Counted from the first letter of the stretch, positions 1 through 10,450 are shown. The stretch is DNA of 64,000 nt from Bacteroidota bacterium (GCA_002746305.1 NVWV01000003.1:201999-265998); one strand, 5' to 3'. Made by a program: numbers and translations. The notes: a model not told the origin generated them from the sequence alone.

Positions 1-3000
1 AATCATCGCCCAGTTTATCAAACATCGAACTCCATGTGCCAAATGATGTACTAAATGTTCCAATTTCCGTGTAAATAATATCATCATAAGACCCAGAAGA
101 TTCTTGATAACGGAAATTACTATTTACATTTAAACTTTGTCTCCTATTAAAATTAATACTAATTCTAAAGCCTTTAATAGGTTCCAGCGTAGCAGATCCG
201 TTCAGGTCAAATCCATTCAGATTAATGTAACGTGCAATCTGATTGGTATCAGTTGTTAAGAACCCACCTGCCGCAATATTATTCCTGAAATTTTCATCCT
301 GAGAGCCAAAAACAAATGGTAATCCTGGAGTATTATTCTTAAAGTTCTGACCAATGTAATCTATGCTTTTTGTAAAACCAGGAAGAGTAGTACCATCTGT
401 CTTAGTAATCCCCATTTGAGCCTGTTTTAGCATCATCAGGAATTTAAATAACCCTCGGGTACCTGCACTAATCTCTTCTTTTTTCTTTTCATCATCATCA
501 TCATCATCCACGTCCTTCTTTACTTTTTTACGTGGTGGTGGTCGATTAATCTTACGTAAGAAAGGCACCTTATTATAAAGTGAGATGAAGTTAAAGTTGG
601 TATTTACACCTATTGTTCTTGAATTCTGGATAGTATTACCCAAACTTTGTGAAGCAGGAGGAGCATTCCTCCATTCATAGTTAGCACTGTACCTTGTGGT
701 AACAGTAGTCCAATTCAAAATCTTAATTTTTCTTAATGGTAACGAGTAATTTGCATTAACCGTTTGATTGAAGTTATTAAGTCGGCCCAATGCCCAAAAA
801 TTATCCCAAACTTCCTGTTTCTTTTCTGGAGTATTTAATTCTCCTTCCGGTTCTTCTACCCATGAGTTTGCTGTTGCAGCATAGTCTACAGATAGACTCT
901 TAGTAAGATTCCATTTCCAACCATAAAGTCGTCCTATACTAAAAGTTTTATCATAAAGTACTGGAACTATTGATTTGAAATTATCATTATCTCTGTTCAT
1001 TAGCTCAGAGTAACGTCTATTAACATCTACCCTAAAATTAAGATTTGTTGGGACCAAACCAATATTAAAGTCCTTAATCAAGGTAAGGCGTTTTGATTTG
1101 ATCTTTCTCTTAAACGGTTCCCACGATTTTGGTTTAGGACTAAAATTGTACCCCAAAGAAGACTTATAGGTCTTAGCATCATTCCTTTCTATTACTTGAC
1201 TACGTCTAAATAAACGTTGATATGCAAAAGAATAATTCCAATTTTCTATATCATAAAAATGTGGTTTACCTCCAGATGCTGCCGTTCTATTCTTTTTGAC
1301 ATTTGTAAAATTGAGGCTATATCGTGAAGAGTAATCCTGAGCTGCTTGCCTAATTCCATCCTTTTCAGTTTGTGTTTCAGCATTATTAATGGCTGTACGC
1401 AATAAGATATCTGGATTAAGTGGATAGAACTTAGGATTAATAATATTCTCACTATATCCAATAAACATAGGTACCGTAATTCCAGATTTTTGAGGGAAGA
1501 ATTTACCCAACTCTATATTTGAGGCTATATCGTATTGAATTTGTTCATTCAGATTTCGCTCATTTAGCTTTTTATCAATAGCACCAAAACCTATTGTTTG
1601 ATAATTACCAGAGACTGTAACATTGGCAAAATCTGCAAGCTTAGCCACCAAACGTGCATTGGCAGCATATCCTCCTTTGTTTGCAAAATCTACTAGTCTT
1701 AATTCATTGAACCATACTTCTGCAGATAGCTTATCTACAGAACTTGTCTCAGAATTTTTCACACCCAAAAGTATTGTTCTAACATTACTTAAATCAGGAA
1801 GGCCTACAATACTAATTTTATGTCCATTGGACAATGTTTCGGAGTAAAACCCATTCGGGTCACTTTGATTATTAAGTTGTCTATTCAGTTTTACTCTATA
1901 AAATTCTTCTAAGTCAACTATTATCTCATTTTCAGATGGCCAAACAGATGATGGATCAGCAACGCCTTCAGGTGAAATTATCAATGGAACTTCATATTGG
2001 TAGAAATTACTTTCTAAATCTGTTCCTATCCGCATCATAGCCACTACATCTCCATTCATAGCAGTTTGAGACTCCGCATGGACAAACATTTTCAACGTTT
2101 TATAATTACGTATGTCATAATCTAAAGCTCGGTAAGCACCTTTTGCATCCTCTTTGTCTAAGTTACGCACTTCAATGGAAAGTGATTGCTCATTCTGCTG
2201 AACATTGCCCACTTGTGTAGGATCTATCTCTCTACTAAAGCCAGGAGGAACAACATATGGAATAGGACTACGCTTACTGTTCTCATTTACATTTACCGTT
2301 GATACAACTAGCTCCGCATCATCATTTGGATCAATTGGTGGCCCTACTCTCGGAGGGAACTTTAATGTTTTTAGGTACCTTCTCCAATTCGCTCTTACCA
2401 ACTGAAAATTAGCAAATCTCAAAACAACACTATCCTCAAACCCTTTGACAAACATTCGCATGAATCGAATAGATTTGAAGTCTTGAATACCTCCAATTTT
2501 CTTCTCATATTGGCGGATTGGTATTTTCAGTTGATACCATGTCACTTCATTTGGTAAAGCTCCAGGATCTATTTGATCCGCTGTTACACGAATGGAATCA
2601 GTTACATAGTTTTCATTAATTTTTAGATTATTCGGATCTATACTTATTCTGTACTGAAAATATTCCTCATTGAGGTTCACTGTATAATCTTGATTGATAT
2701 CCTCATCATCAGGAATAGTATAACCAGATTTTGGAGTTCCGTCAGCTAGCTTATCTAAAGTACTATTCCCCTCAAACCCATTGTACTTTTTATATCTTGG
2801 TAGTACCAGTGCATTTTGATTATCATAAAGAGGATCTCTAGGATAGATATAATTATCTCCAGATGGGTCAGCCTGAGCTATTTGATAAGCAGCAGAACTC
2901 GTACCATGCTTTGCCGCAATGGCATCCAAATACTCTTTAAAGACTTCTCTTTCTTTATCATCATTCATTCCATCAAGTCCAACGTCTTGAGATGTTCTTG

Positions 3001-6000
3001 CTTCTGGAGTATTATCGAAGGCTTTATTAATTATCTGCCCATTTGGTGTAAAGGCATATTTACCTTCATCTACAGTGTAATTACCATTTGGAACAGGCAA
3101 CCCATTTTCTGCTGATCTCTTTCTATCCTGAATGACATCTTCAGATACACTCCCTATATTGATATAGAGATCTCCAGTATTGTGCTTGCTGCCATCATAC
3201 TTTGAATAAACAAAAGGATCTAGAAGCCATAGCTCTATATAATCTATATTGGTAGCTTCAAAATCATTGGTTTCTATTCGTCGCATAATACCTCCCCAAT
3301 TTTCTTTGGGTTTATCCAACGAACCATCTATTAGCAAATCTTCCGTATTGTAATTGTACTGTCCCCTCTCATCCGGATAAAAGCTTAAGTCTAAAGTTGG
3401 TATTTGTTGGGGCTGTCCTTGTTGTAATTCTATATCAGGGAAAATCTCTTTTTGTACAATTGTTCTCACCCAATGTCCTGATCGTTCTATGGTATTAGTT
3501 CTAATGTTTTCAGGAGTCAGGTTGTTATCATCTCCCTGAAAAACAGGATCTATATTGTACCAACTTAAGTTAGCTCTCTTGGAGTTAAAACTACTATCTG
3601 CGGTAAGTGGATTTGCTGTTTCAGGGAATAAATCAGGCTGCCCTTGAGGAGTACTCGCCATTCTCCAACTTCGTACATACTTTAAATCATAGGGGGTCTC
3701 CGCACCTTCGAAATCATCAATATAAGATGTCCCTTTATCACCTTGAGTCTTGGCTTTGTGAGGTATTAGGTGAGCAAACTCTCCTGTTATACTTATGCTT
3801 GACACCTCTTTTGTTTCTATAAATGGCAACTTATCAACCATCCTAGTCAAAAACCGAGATTCAGTATTATAAGATCCATCAAAGCCCCATATTGAATTAC
3901 GTAGCGGTTCTTCTCCTATATTAACTTTATTCGTCAGGGGTTGTTCTGACATATGCATAAAAGTCGCCCCAAGAATTAATTTGTCTGAATGCTTATAATC
4001 CAAACGTGTACCAATAAGAGACTTTTGTTGAATATTAATCAGAGAGTTACTCTCACATGTTGCTTTTATAGCTGCCCCAGAATTCAAGATTCCTTGATTC
4101 ACAATCTTTACTGTGCCCAAGGTGTAATCTACGATATAATCAGACCCCTCGCTCAAGACATTCCCATTGGCTGTAACTCTAACAGAACCTTGCGAAATAT
4201 TATAACATTGGAGTCTAATCTGATCTGATGATGAACCTTTAAAGGTCCCACGCAAGAAATACTTATTGTGTTTTAAATCCTGTTCAGCATTCCATTTTGT
4301 AGTTCGGTATAGTGAGTCAAAGACATAATAGTCTGCACTACTTGCATCTTTAAATTTAGACCTTAAAAACGACCCAAATGGCTCTCTTACAGGAAATATT
4401 ATTCTACCCTTTAAGGCATCAATAGTAACTCCATCAATCAAATCAAAAACACCATCTGGCTTTGCCTCTTGCTGCTTGTTAATCTTATCTAAATTTAGAA
4501 CTGTAATTAGTTGTCTTTTACTAATCTCGGTCTCACTAGGCTCTACTGGCAAATAGTTTAAGTCTGCACCAGAAGGATCATCTGCATAAACTACATTCAT
4601 CGTAAAATCCTCTCTTTGAAGATTATAGGTATTTAGAGAATAGATGTTTTTCATCATCAACTCCCAAGCCGGAAGATTGGTCTTTATAGTTGCATGCTTT
4701 AATAACTTTAGGTTGAGGTAGCTTCCACTTCCTGTTGTCAGAGGATTATCTACACTTAATTCTCCTACCTGGAACCTAGCCCCATTTGCTATATACTCAT
4801 AAGCTACCATTAGTAACTCATCGTTATTCAACGACTGATTTAGAGAAATATATCCCAATGTGGGATGATATGAGAACTCATTATCATTTAATTTCCGTGC
4901 ATTACTCAAGCATTCATAATCTGTACCAAGAACCATTCTTGGATCAGAAGAACTACAAAAATCTGTACTTGCTTTTACAATACCGCTATACAAATTAGTA
5001 GCATTATTGTCGGGGAAAGCTCCTCCAGTTTGTACCAAGAAATCTCTGTACACATTATTTTCATTCTCTCCCAAGTCCATAAAGCCCATTACATTTCTGG
5101 AATTCCCTATGGCATTATTCCTATTGGTTACCCAAACTTCAACATAGTTGATTTGGATATTGGAAGAGATAATTGGAAGGCGTGTTAATGCATTGTCATA
5201 GTTCTGAGCAAAGTATTGTGATAAGAAGTAGTGACGATTCACATCATAATTATGAGCTTGAATATCATAATTTGTTACTTGAGCTCCACCAGTCACCTCA
5301 GTCTCCTTAGTCTCACCCTTATCTTGTGTTGCTATTATGGCTACTTTTAATTTACCGAATTGCAACTGTGTTTTAACACCAAAAAGGTTTCGCCCTCCTT
5401 GAATTAGACTACCATTTAAAGGAAGACTAACATTACCCAATTCTATATTTTTAACAATATCATCATCTCCACCTGCCCAATTTAGCTTCATTTGATTTTC
5501 AAACTCAAACGTAGCTTCAGTGTCATAGTTCCAATTTAGTTTTAATCGATCACCTATTTGACCTGTCACATTCAATTGCATTTTCATGCCAAAATCGAAC
5601 TGACCGTTCTTTTGCTGTCGCACTGGGAATGATGGATTTTCTACTTTGTTAAAATTACCTCCGAAAGTTACTTCTGCACTACCTGAAGGTCTGATATCAA
5701 TAATACCTCCGCCAAAAACTTTATCAAAAATCTCGGGAGTAATAGCTATCTTAGGAATTATACCTCCACCTTTTACATAGGTATCAGCATTGCTCTTTTT
5801 TCGGTAATATACTTCTCTATCTCTACGTTCTTTTGCACGTAAATATTCCGTCAGTGTTAGTACTCGGGGGGAACCAATTGGTTTCCCACCAATTGTAATA
5901 ATTTCTAGATAACTTCCAGAAGTTGGATCATACTTATATATCGTCTTAATGTTGGGAGGATCCTTGAGATCAACCAAATTTTTTGGAGCATCTCCATTTG

Positions 6001-6118
6001 GTTTTTTATCCTTGAGTTCGTACCTCAATGAGCTATCTGTTTGAGCAAAGAGTGAAACGCTCAACACATTGCATACAGCCAATACCAAAAAAGCCAATAA
6101 AGCTCTTCGTAATTTCAT
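1..6118 (-). CDS. sprA: SprA, T9SS outer-membrane translocon / gliding motility protein (3' end outside window)
   Basis: SprA forms the very large outer-membrane channel of the type IX secretion system, through which proteins with C-terminal sorting domains reach the cell surface; in gliding species it is also needed for motility. The frame is open from the ATG at 6118 to the window edge, about 2039 codons, so the C-terminal part is missing. The N terminus is a signal peptide (MKLRRALLAFLVLAV..., ending LFAQ). The SprA-type opening follows, with ITPEIFDKVFGGG and then IDIRPSGSAEVTFGG, and afterwards long beta-rich sequence. It lies 97 bp downstream of ruvA on the same strand. Several T9SS-tailed proteins in this window are its expected clients. 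Identification is from remembered family sequence and context. Confidence 0.93.
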   Translation of the reverse strand, partial: MKLRRALLAFLVLAVCNVLSVSLFAQTDSSLRYELKDKKPNGDAPKNLVDLKDPPNIKTIYKYDPTSGSYLEIITIGGKPIGSPRVLTLTEYLRAKERRDREVYYRKKSNADTYVKGGGIIPKIAITPEIFDKVFGGGIIDIRPSGSAEVTFGGNFNKVENPSFPVRQQKNGQFDFGMKMQLNVTGQIGDRLKLNWNYDTEATFEFENQMKLNWAGGDDDIVKNIELGNVSLPLNGSLIQGGRNLFGVKTQLQFGKLKVAIIATQDKGETKETEVTGGAQVTNYDIQAHNYDVNRHYFLSQYFAQNYDNALTRLPIISSNIQINYVEVWVTNRNNAIGNSRNVMGFMDLGENENNVYRDFLVQTGGAFPDNNATNLYSGIVKASTDFCSSSDPRMVLGTDYECLSNARKLNDNEFSYHPTLGYISLNQSLNNDELLMVAYEYIANGARFQVGELSVDNPLTTGSGSYLNLKLLKHATIKTNLPAWELMMKNIYSLNTYNLQREDFTMNVVYADDPSGADLNYLPVEPSETEISKRQLITVLNLDKINKQQEAKPDGVFDLIDGVTIDALKGRIIFPVREPFGSFLRSKFKDASSADYYVFDSLYRTTKWNAEQDLKHNKYFLRGTFKGSSSDQIRLQCYNISQGSVRVTANGNVLSEGSDYIVDYTLGTVKIVNQGILNSGAAIKATCESNSLINIQQKSLIGTRLDYKHSDKLILGATFMHMSEQPLTNKVNIGEEPLRNSIWGFDGSYNTESRFLTRMVDKLPFIETKEVSSISITGEFAHLIPHKAKTQGDKGTSYIDDFEGAETPYDLKYVRSWRMASTPQGQPDLFPETANPLTADSSFNSKRANLSWYNIDPVFQGDDNNLTPENIRTNTIERSGHWVRTIVQKEIFPDIELQQGQPQQIPTLDLSFYPDERGQYNYNTEDLLIDGSLDKPKENWGGIMRRIETNDFEATNIDYIELWLLDPFVYSKYDGSKHNTGDLYINIGSVSEDVIQDRKRSAENGLPVPNGNYTVDEGKYAFTPNGQIINKAFDNTPEARTSQDVGLDGMNDDKEREVFKEYLDAIAAKHGTSSAAYQIAQADPSGDNYIYPRDPLYDNQNALVLPRYKKYNGFEGNSTLDKLADGTPKSGYTIPDDEDINQDYTVNLNEEYFQYRISIDPNNLKINENYVTDSIRVTADQIDPGALPNEVTWYQLKIPIRQYEKKIGGIQDFKSIRFMRMFVKGFEDSVVLRFANFQLVRANWRRYLKTLKFPPRVGPPIDPNDDAELVVSTVNVNENSKRSPIPYVVPPGFSREIDPTQVGNVQQNEQSLSIEVRNLDKEDAKGAYRALDYDIRNYKTLKMFVHAESQTAMNGDVVAMMRIGTDLESNFYQYEVPLIISPEGVADPSSVWPSENEIIVDLEEFYRVKLNRQLNNQSDPNGFYSETLSNGHKISIVGLPDLSNVRTILLGVKNSETSSVDKLSAEVWFNELRLVDFANKGGYAANARLVAKLADFANVTVSGNYQTIGFGAIDKKLNERNLNEQIQYDIASNIELGKFFPQKSGITVPMFIGYSENIINPKFYPLNPDILLRTAINNAETQTEKDGIRQAAQDYSSRYSLNFTNVKKNRTAASGGKPHFYDIENWNYSFAYQRLFRRSQVIERNDAKTYKSSLGYNFSPKPKSWEPFKRKIKSKRLTLIKDFNIGLVPTNLNFRVDVNRRYSELMNRDNDNFKSIVPVLYDKTFSIGRLYGWKWNLTKSLSVDYAATANSWVEEPEGELNTPEKKQEVWDNFWALGRLNNFNQTVNANYSLPLRKIKILNWTTVTTRYSANYEWRNAPPASQSLGNTIQNSRTIGVNTNFNFISLYNKVPFLRKINRPPPRKKVKKDVDDDDDDEKKKEEISAGTRGLFKFLMMLKQAQMGITKTDGTTLPGFTKSIDYIGQNFKNNTPGLPFVFGSQDENFRNNIAAGGFLTTDTNQIARYINLNGFDLNGSATLEPIKGFRISINFNRRQSLNVNSNFRYQESSGSYDDIIYTEIGTFSTSFGTWSSMFDKLGDD

Positions 6119-6215
6119 TATTAAAATTCTTGTTTTCAAAAGTTGTCTAAACCTGAGTTATTAAAAGTATGTATTTTCTTATAGGCCGATGAAATAATGA
6201 GAATAGCTAACAAAA

Positions 6216-6800
6216 TTACAATAATTGCAGTGATTTCTTAATTAACTCTTCGGTCGTAGGTTTATTGCCTGCTTCCTTGCTAATTCTCATCAGTATTTTA
6301 CCAACGGCTGGTTTTGCAAAACCGAGAGCTAGCAACGCGTCTGTAGCTTCCTGTGTTTCTACACTTCCTCCATTTAAGTTATATGCATCATCAGAGCCTA
6401 TCCCTCCTAGCTTATCTTGCAATTCTATCACAAGTCTTTGAGCAGCTTTAGGACCAATACCTTTTATACTTTTTAGCATTGCAATGTTACTATTAGTTAT
6501 AGCACTTACTACATCATCCACACTCATACTACTTAAAATCATTCGGGCTGTACTCGGGCCTACTCCGTTTACACCAACTAATTTTACGTACATCTGACGT
6601 TCATTCAAAGTTGCAAAGCCATATAATGTTTGGCTATCCTCTCGAACTATGAGATGGGCGTAGACCTTAGCCTCCTTCTTTTCTTTCAATACTTCAAACG
6701 TATTTAATGAAATATGCAATAGATACCCAACTCCACCACAATCAACCACAACTTCAGTCGGTGTTATCTTGTCTATCTTCCCTGATATATAATCGTACAT
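6216..6800 (-). CDS. ruvA: Holliday junction DNA helicase subunit RuvA
   Basis: RuvA binds four-way Holliday junctions and loads the RuvB motor for branch migration in recombinational repair. The 194 residues match the usual length. Visible parts are an N-terminal OB-fold (MYDYISGKIDKITPTEVVVD, with VREDSQTLYGF near residue 55), two helix-hairpin-helix motifs (VNGVGPSTA near 80 and IKGIGPKAA near 115), and a C-terminal RuvB-binding domain ending SLQLL. The ATG at 6800 is the natural start. sprA follows on the same strand and the EamA gene is divergent. Confidence 0.97.
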   Translation of the reverse strand: MYDYISGKIDKITPTEVVVDCGGVGYLLHISLNTFEVLKEKKEAKVYAHLIVREDSQTLYGFATLNERQMYVKLVGVNGVGPSTARMILSSMSVDDVVSAITNSNIAMLKSIKGIGPKAAQRLVIELQDKLGGIGSDDAYNLNGGSVETQEATDALLALGFAKPAVGKILMRISKEAGNKPTTEELIKKSLQLL

Positions 6801-6866
6801 CTTTGCAAGGATAAGCTACACATTTGATTAGTTGAAATAGCCTATGTGTAAAAGTGTATTTTTTGT

Positions 6867-7769
6867 ATGTTTATTTGCCCCAAATTGCCAGTTAGCAAGA
6901 ACATATTTGTACACCTAGCTTTATTTACTGTAGCACTGGCATATGCTGCCAATTACTCGTTTGCTAAGTGGGCTATGCCAGAGTATATAAGCCCTTATGG
7001 CTTTATACTTCTAAGAGTCGGGTGCGGAGCCTTATTCTTTGGCACCTATTACTTTTTCTTTGCTAGAGAGAAAATCCAAAACACGCGAGATTATATAGAC
7101 TTTGCAATTTGTGCCTTTTTTGGAGTAGCCCTTAACATGCTAGCTTTTTTCAAAGGTTTGAGCATGACTTCCGCTATCAATGCATCTGTACTGATGCTTC
7201 TAGCCCCAGTACTCGTGGTACTATTCTCCGCTATTGGTTATAAAAAGAGAATTAAACCTCTGGTCTATTTAGGAATTTTAATTGCATTTTTAGGAGCAGC
7301 CCTTTTGGTCAATGTAGGTTCATTTTCTTTTGACAACAATGGACTAATGGGAGATTTATTGGTCATACTAAATGCCAGCAGTTTTGCCTTCTATCTCTAT
7401 TATGTAGCTCGACTCCTTAAAAAATATAGTGCTCTTACAGTAACAGCATTTATATTCATGATTGGTTTGGTATTCGTATTTCCAATTGGGATTCACGATT
7501 TCTTAGCTGCACAATGGACTGCTATGCCTACTCATGTGATTTTCGCATTAAGCTTTGTAGTCTTATTTGTGACCATTCTAGCTTATTTACTGAATACATG
7601 GGCATTACAAAATAGTAGTAGTACGACAGCCGGAAGCTATATCTACTTACAGCCATTGCTTGCAAGCATAATTGCAGTTTCTTTAGGTATGGACCACCTT
7701 ACATGGGGGAAAGTAAGTTGTGGTTTACTAATTGTTTTGGGGCTTTGGTTGGTGAATAGGGGGAGGTAA
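6867..7769 (+). CDS. EamA/DMT-superfamily transporter
   Basis: Inner-membrane protein of the drug/metabolite transporter superfamily. The substrate cannot be told from sequence; relatives export amino acids, metabolites or drugs. The 300 residues form about ten hydrophobic segments in two repeats, with family features such as AYAANYSFAKWAMPEY early and TAGSYIYLQPLLASI in the second repeat. The gene is divergent from ruvA (66 bp apart) and convergent with the variable cassette that follows. Its last 190 bp are present a second time, in damaged form, at 10451-10626, so this 3' end is one border of a duplicated segment. Confidence 0.88.
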   Translation: MFICPKLPVSKNIFVHLALFTVALAYAANYSFAKWAMPEYISPYGFILLRVGCGALFFGTYYFFFAREKIQNTRDYIDFAICAFFGVALNMLAFFKGLSMTSAINASVLMLLAPVLVVLFSAIGYKKRIKPLVYLGILIAFLGAALLVNVGSFSFDNNGLMGDLLVILNASSFAFYLYYVARLLKKYSALTVTAFIFMIGLVFVFPIGIHDFLAAQWTAMPTHVIFALSFVVLFVTILAYLLNTWALQNSSSTTAGSYIYLQPLLASIIAVSLGMDHLTWGKVSCGLLIVLGLWLVNRGR

Positions 7770-7794
7770 ATCTTAAAGTTTAGATAAAAAACAC

Positions 7795-8280
7795 TTAAAA
7801 ACACTGCTTTATTTCTAGACCTTTCTCAAATACGTCTAAGTACGAGTAAAATTTAATGGTATCACTGCAATTCACTTCAACAAATGGAGTTTTTCTAATA
7901 GTAGAATCTACCTTGGATAGATATGCTGTGTAGCTTAAAGTGCTTCCTCTCAGTTTAGAATTTAATTCATTTCTAACCGATAAGGATTTTGTAAAAAAGT
8001 CATGCCTTGAAAAATTACTACCTAAACAAGAATAGACTATCGTTACATCTTTAAATTTTGAAGACTTAAGCATAATATCTAGTTGTTCCAGACACATGGT
8101 ACACGCAAAACTACCTGTATATATTACGACATCATCTGCTTTATCAACAGTCAGACTATCGATGGATAAGTCTTCATTAAGATAATATAACCACTGTTTT
8201 GAATCAAAACTCACTTCCTCGGGAATAACGAAGTTTTGAAAATTCAGCAACATGATAATTTTAATTAAGATTAAATACAT
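7795..8280 (-). CDS. CxxC thioredoxin-like protein, cassette 1
   Basis: Not matched to a named family. The 161-residue protein has a hydrophobic start and a beta strand running into a CxxC motif (VIYTGSFACTMCLEQL), the typical layout of a thioredoxin-fold redox site. A likely cis-proline follows later (RKTPFVEV). An alternative start is the Met at 8253. It is the last gene of cassette 1 and overlaps the propeller gene by 20 bp, so the two are probably translated together. The gene at 10651-11094 holds the same place in cassette 2, also with CxxC, but shares little other sequence. A role in thiol chemistry of the exported partner proteins is inference. Confidence 0.6.
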   Translation of the reverse strand: MYLILIKIIMLLNFQNFVIPEEVSFDSKQWLYYLNEDLSIDSLTVDKADDVVIYTGSFACTMCLEQLDIMLKSSKFKDVTIVYSCLGSNFSRHDFFTKSLSVRNELNSKLRGSTLSYTAYLSKVDSTIRKTPFVEVNCSDTIKFYSYLDVFEKGLEIKQCF

Positions 8281-9409
8281 ACAGTCCTAAGTTTGGTTTT
8301 TCGGAATATAATGACTTAAAAATCTCCTTCTCAGACAGACCTTCTTTAAATAAATTGATGTTCCCAAACGCTGTTAGACAATATACTTTATCCTTTACGA
8401 TAGAGACTCTTCCTTGAGATAAAACCGCTAATTCACCTTGATTGAAATCAAGGACTTCAGTAACCCCATCTTTTTTTAATACTCTAGCTTCCAATCTCAC
8501 TCCACTATCACTTGAGTCGACCAGCTGAACTATAAAAAAAATATCGTTCTCCCCTTTCAAAGTCATATTAATAACCCTATTCATATTTGATGAAATAACA
8601 CCAATAGTATCTAAAAGCTTGGTAGTCCCTAAATACTTTTTAAGAGAGCTCAAATCAGGATCTACTTCAAAAAAATCGTTTGTAAGATGAAGTGGATATT
8701 CCCCTTGAAGTTTTAGTTTGTGATTATACTTCATTAAACTTCCTTTAACTGGATTATAAATATAAATGCAATCCGATGACACCGTAACATAGGAGTAGTT
8801 TTTATTGAAGTAGTATAACATAGCACCCAAAGACCCTATAAATTTTTGTTTGACTAGTTTCATCTTCCCTAAATCATATACGCTCAGCCGAATTCCGCCA
8901 TCTGAATTTAATTTAGTCTGGACCTTGTCTACTACGATAGCTTTACTGTCATCCGTAAAAAAAACCATCTCTTCACCAGAGTTCCTTCCTATATTCATGG
9001 AATCTAATAAGACTAATTTCTCATCTTGCCATTTCACAATATGTAGTTTCCCGTACGACACTAACACCCCTTGTAATCCATTCATAATATAGGAAACATT
9101 TGAATGGTACTTTTCCATAAGCTCGTAATTAATTCCACTTAAACTATCAGCCATATCTAACTGTTCCAAGTTTAGATTCCTTAGATCTATATTTAAAAGT
9201 GTATAGTTTAGCTGCCCATTCTTAAAACGATTCACACAGTATAAATTAAAGTCCCGTCCATGTTTGACTCTGGTATATTCATTTTCCCAAAAAATTGAGC
9301 CTGATTGTACCATGGGATACGAAACGAAAGTATCTAATTTCGAGTTTTGGGCAACTACGTTACCCAAAACACAAAATTGTAAAAGAATAAATATACCTCT
9401 AGATATCAT
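8261..9409 (-). CDS. Exported propeller-like protein, cassette 1
   Basis: Hypothetical 382-residue exported protein. It begins with a signal peptide (MISRGIFILLQFCVLGNVVAQ). The body shows repeated short beta-strand units with D/N-rich turns, such as QGVLVSYGKLHIVKW, KAIVVDKVQTKL and DCIYIYNPVKGSL. This resembles the six-bladed propellers (BF3164/TolB-like) common in Bacteroidota envelope proteins, but a firm family call is not possible. It overlaps the upstream small secreted gene by 11 bp and the downstream CxxC gene by 20 bp, so it sits in a tight operon. The gene at 11039-12055 is its positional equivalent in cassette 2. Confidence 0.6.
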   Translation of the reverse strand: MISRGIFILLQFCVLGNVVAQNSKLDTFVSYPMVQSGSIFWENEYTRVKHGRDFNLYCVNRFKNGQLNYTLLNIDLRNLNLEQLDMADSLSGINYELMEKYHSNVSYIMNGLQGVLVSYGKLHIVKWQDEKLVLLDSMNIGRNSGEEMVFFTDDSKAIVVDKVQTKLNSDGGIRLSVYDLGKMKLVKQKFIGSLGAMLYYFNKNYSYVTVSSDCIYIYNPVKGSLMKYNHKLKLQGEYPLHLTNDFFEVDPDLSSLKKYLGTTKLLDTIGVISSNMNRVINMTLKGENDIFFIVQLVDSSDSGVRLEARVLKKDGVTEVLDFNQGELAVLSQGRVSIVKDKVYCLTAFGNINLFKEGLSEKEIFKSLYSEKPNLGLYVFNLN

Positions 9410-9848
9410 CTCTAAAGACTTTTGCTGTTACTGCTCCTTCACTATCAGTACTCCACTCTACCCTATAGATACGGTCAACAGCTTCATTTTCTACTTGCAC
9501 AACAACAGTTAATGAACCGTTATCCTCACCTTCATATTTTCTTGTTTTAGCATACTCCAATCGCGAGTTAATGTATATTTCATCTATAGCATCGTAGTGA
9601 TTAGTCCCATCTGCTATAATTCCTTCAGGGCAAATGTCGTAACCCGCTCCTGAACAAGTTATAGTAGTAGATGTATATGTAATTACTTGACCTAATAAAC
9701 CAGGTGCTGATACTGAAATACTTGATTTGGACGTTTTGCTATACCCATTTGGTCCCCCACCGCTTATATTTTTTGATACAATCTCGATAGCAAAAGAGGT
9801 AGAAACACTTGCAAAAAAGAACGCTAATACTACATAAATTCTGTTCAT
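9399..9848 (-). CDS. Small secreted protein with SGGGPNGY motif
   Basis: Unknown 149-residue protein with a clear signal peptide (MNRIYVVLAFFFASVSTSFA). The mature part begins with ISGGGPNGYSKTS, holds two cysteines (TCSGAGYDICPEG) and ends in beta-rich sequence (IYRVEWSTDSEGAVTAKVF). It is a paralogue of the gene just upstream (9860-10285): the glycine-rich motif, a CPxG/CPKT region and an end of the type YxxxWxxxSDGE recur in both. It overlaps the propeller gene by 11 bp. The paired paralogues suggest a diversifying family of exported small proteins; no function is assigned. Confidence 0.65.
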   Translation of the reverse strand: MNRIYVVLAFFFASVSTSFAIEIVSKNISGGGPNGYSKTSKSSISVSAPGLLGQVITYTSTTITCSGAGYDICPEGIIADGTNHYDAIDEIYINSRLEYAKTRKYEGEDNGSLTVVVQVENEAVDRIYRVEWSTDSEGAVTAKVFRDDI

Positions 9849-9859
9849 TATTTTTTTGA

Positions 9860-10285
9860 TTAGAGTTTAAGTATCTGAGTTATTTGTTCCCCATCAGAAT
9901 TCTGAAACCAAATGGCTTGGTAGAAATAGTGCTTCCCATCATCAACGTTGAAATAATGACTAATTTCTGAACCCTTAACACTGCCATTATTTAATTGTTG
10001 GTCTACTTGTAGAATTATTTCGTTTAAACGATCACGTTCCCAAACGCCACATTGTTCCTCAAATGCTGGAATTCCTAAATTTACTGTTTTAGGACAAGGT
10101 GCAGATCCGGGGTCATTGCATTGTATACTAACAATAGTAGTATTACCTACTGAGACACCAGTTGCTACAACCCGATCATAACCGTCGGGCCCAGCTCCTG
10201 ATGAGTTTCTATTGTATATCACTATTCCACTAAAAGCAGGAAATGATAAAAAACAGATGATTAAAAGAGAAAAATACTTTTTCAT
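9860..10285 (-). CDS. Small secreted protein with SGAGPDGY motif
   Basis: Unknown 141-residue exported protein, first gene of cassette 1. The signal peptide is MKKYFSLLIICFLSFPAFS. The mature part starts IVIYNRNSSGAGPDGYDRV and includes CNDPGSAPCPKT; the end, YQAIWFQNSDGEQ, aligns with the paralogue at 9399-9848. The first five residues (MKKYF) and all upstream DNA are nearly identical to those of the first gene of cassette 2, while the rest of the two proteins is unrelated. That gives a conserved start joined to a variable body. Confidence 0.65.
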   Translation of the reverse strand: MKKYFSLLIICFLSFPAFSGIVIYNRNSSGAGPDGYDRVVATGVSVGNTTIVSIQCNDPGSAPCPKTVNLGIPAFEEQCGVWERDRLNEIILQVDQQLNNGSVKGSEISHYFNVDDGKHYFYQAIWFQNSDGEQITQILKL

Positions 10286-10402
10286 ATAATTTTAAATAAA
10301 AAAATTGTGCCTACTCTAAAAGCTTTTCGGCTTCCGCTTTCGATAGTCCCAATTAAATTTATCTAAAATAGAAATTAAGAGTAGTGTAGTATCAAGTACA
10401 AT
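10272..10402 (-). repeat. Direct repeat copy 1: promoter and 5' leader of cassette 1
   Basis: About 130 bp, almost identical to 12469-12599 (offset 2197 bp). It spans the first codons (MKKYF), the 5' leader and the likely promoter. On the minus strand a TTG (10393-10395) lies 22 nt before TATTTTAG (10363-10370), close to the Bacteroidota TAnnTTTG box. The leader can form a small hairpin, AAAGC (10319-10323) with GCTTT (10336-10340). Weaker similarity to the other copy continues to about 10437. Confidence 0.85.
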
Positions 10403-10450
10403 GATACAGTTTTTTATAAAAAAAACTGACTATTAAATTTTACTGTTTGT

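Noticed and set aside
1246..5000. Several short ORFs of 60-100 codons within the first 6 kb
   Set aside because: All lie inside the continuous sprA frame on the minus strand and show no independent coding signs.
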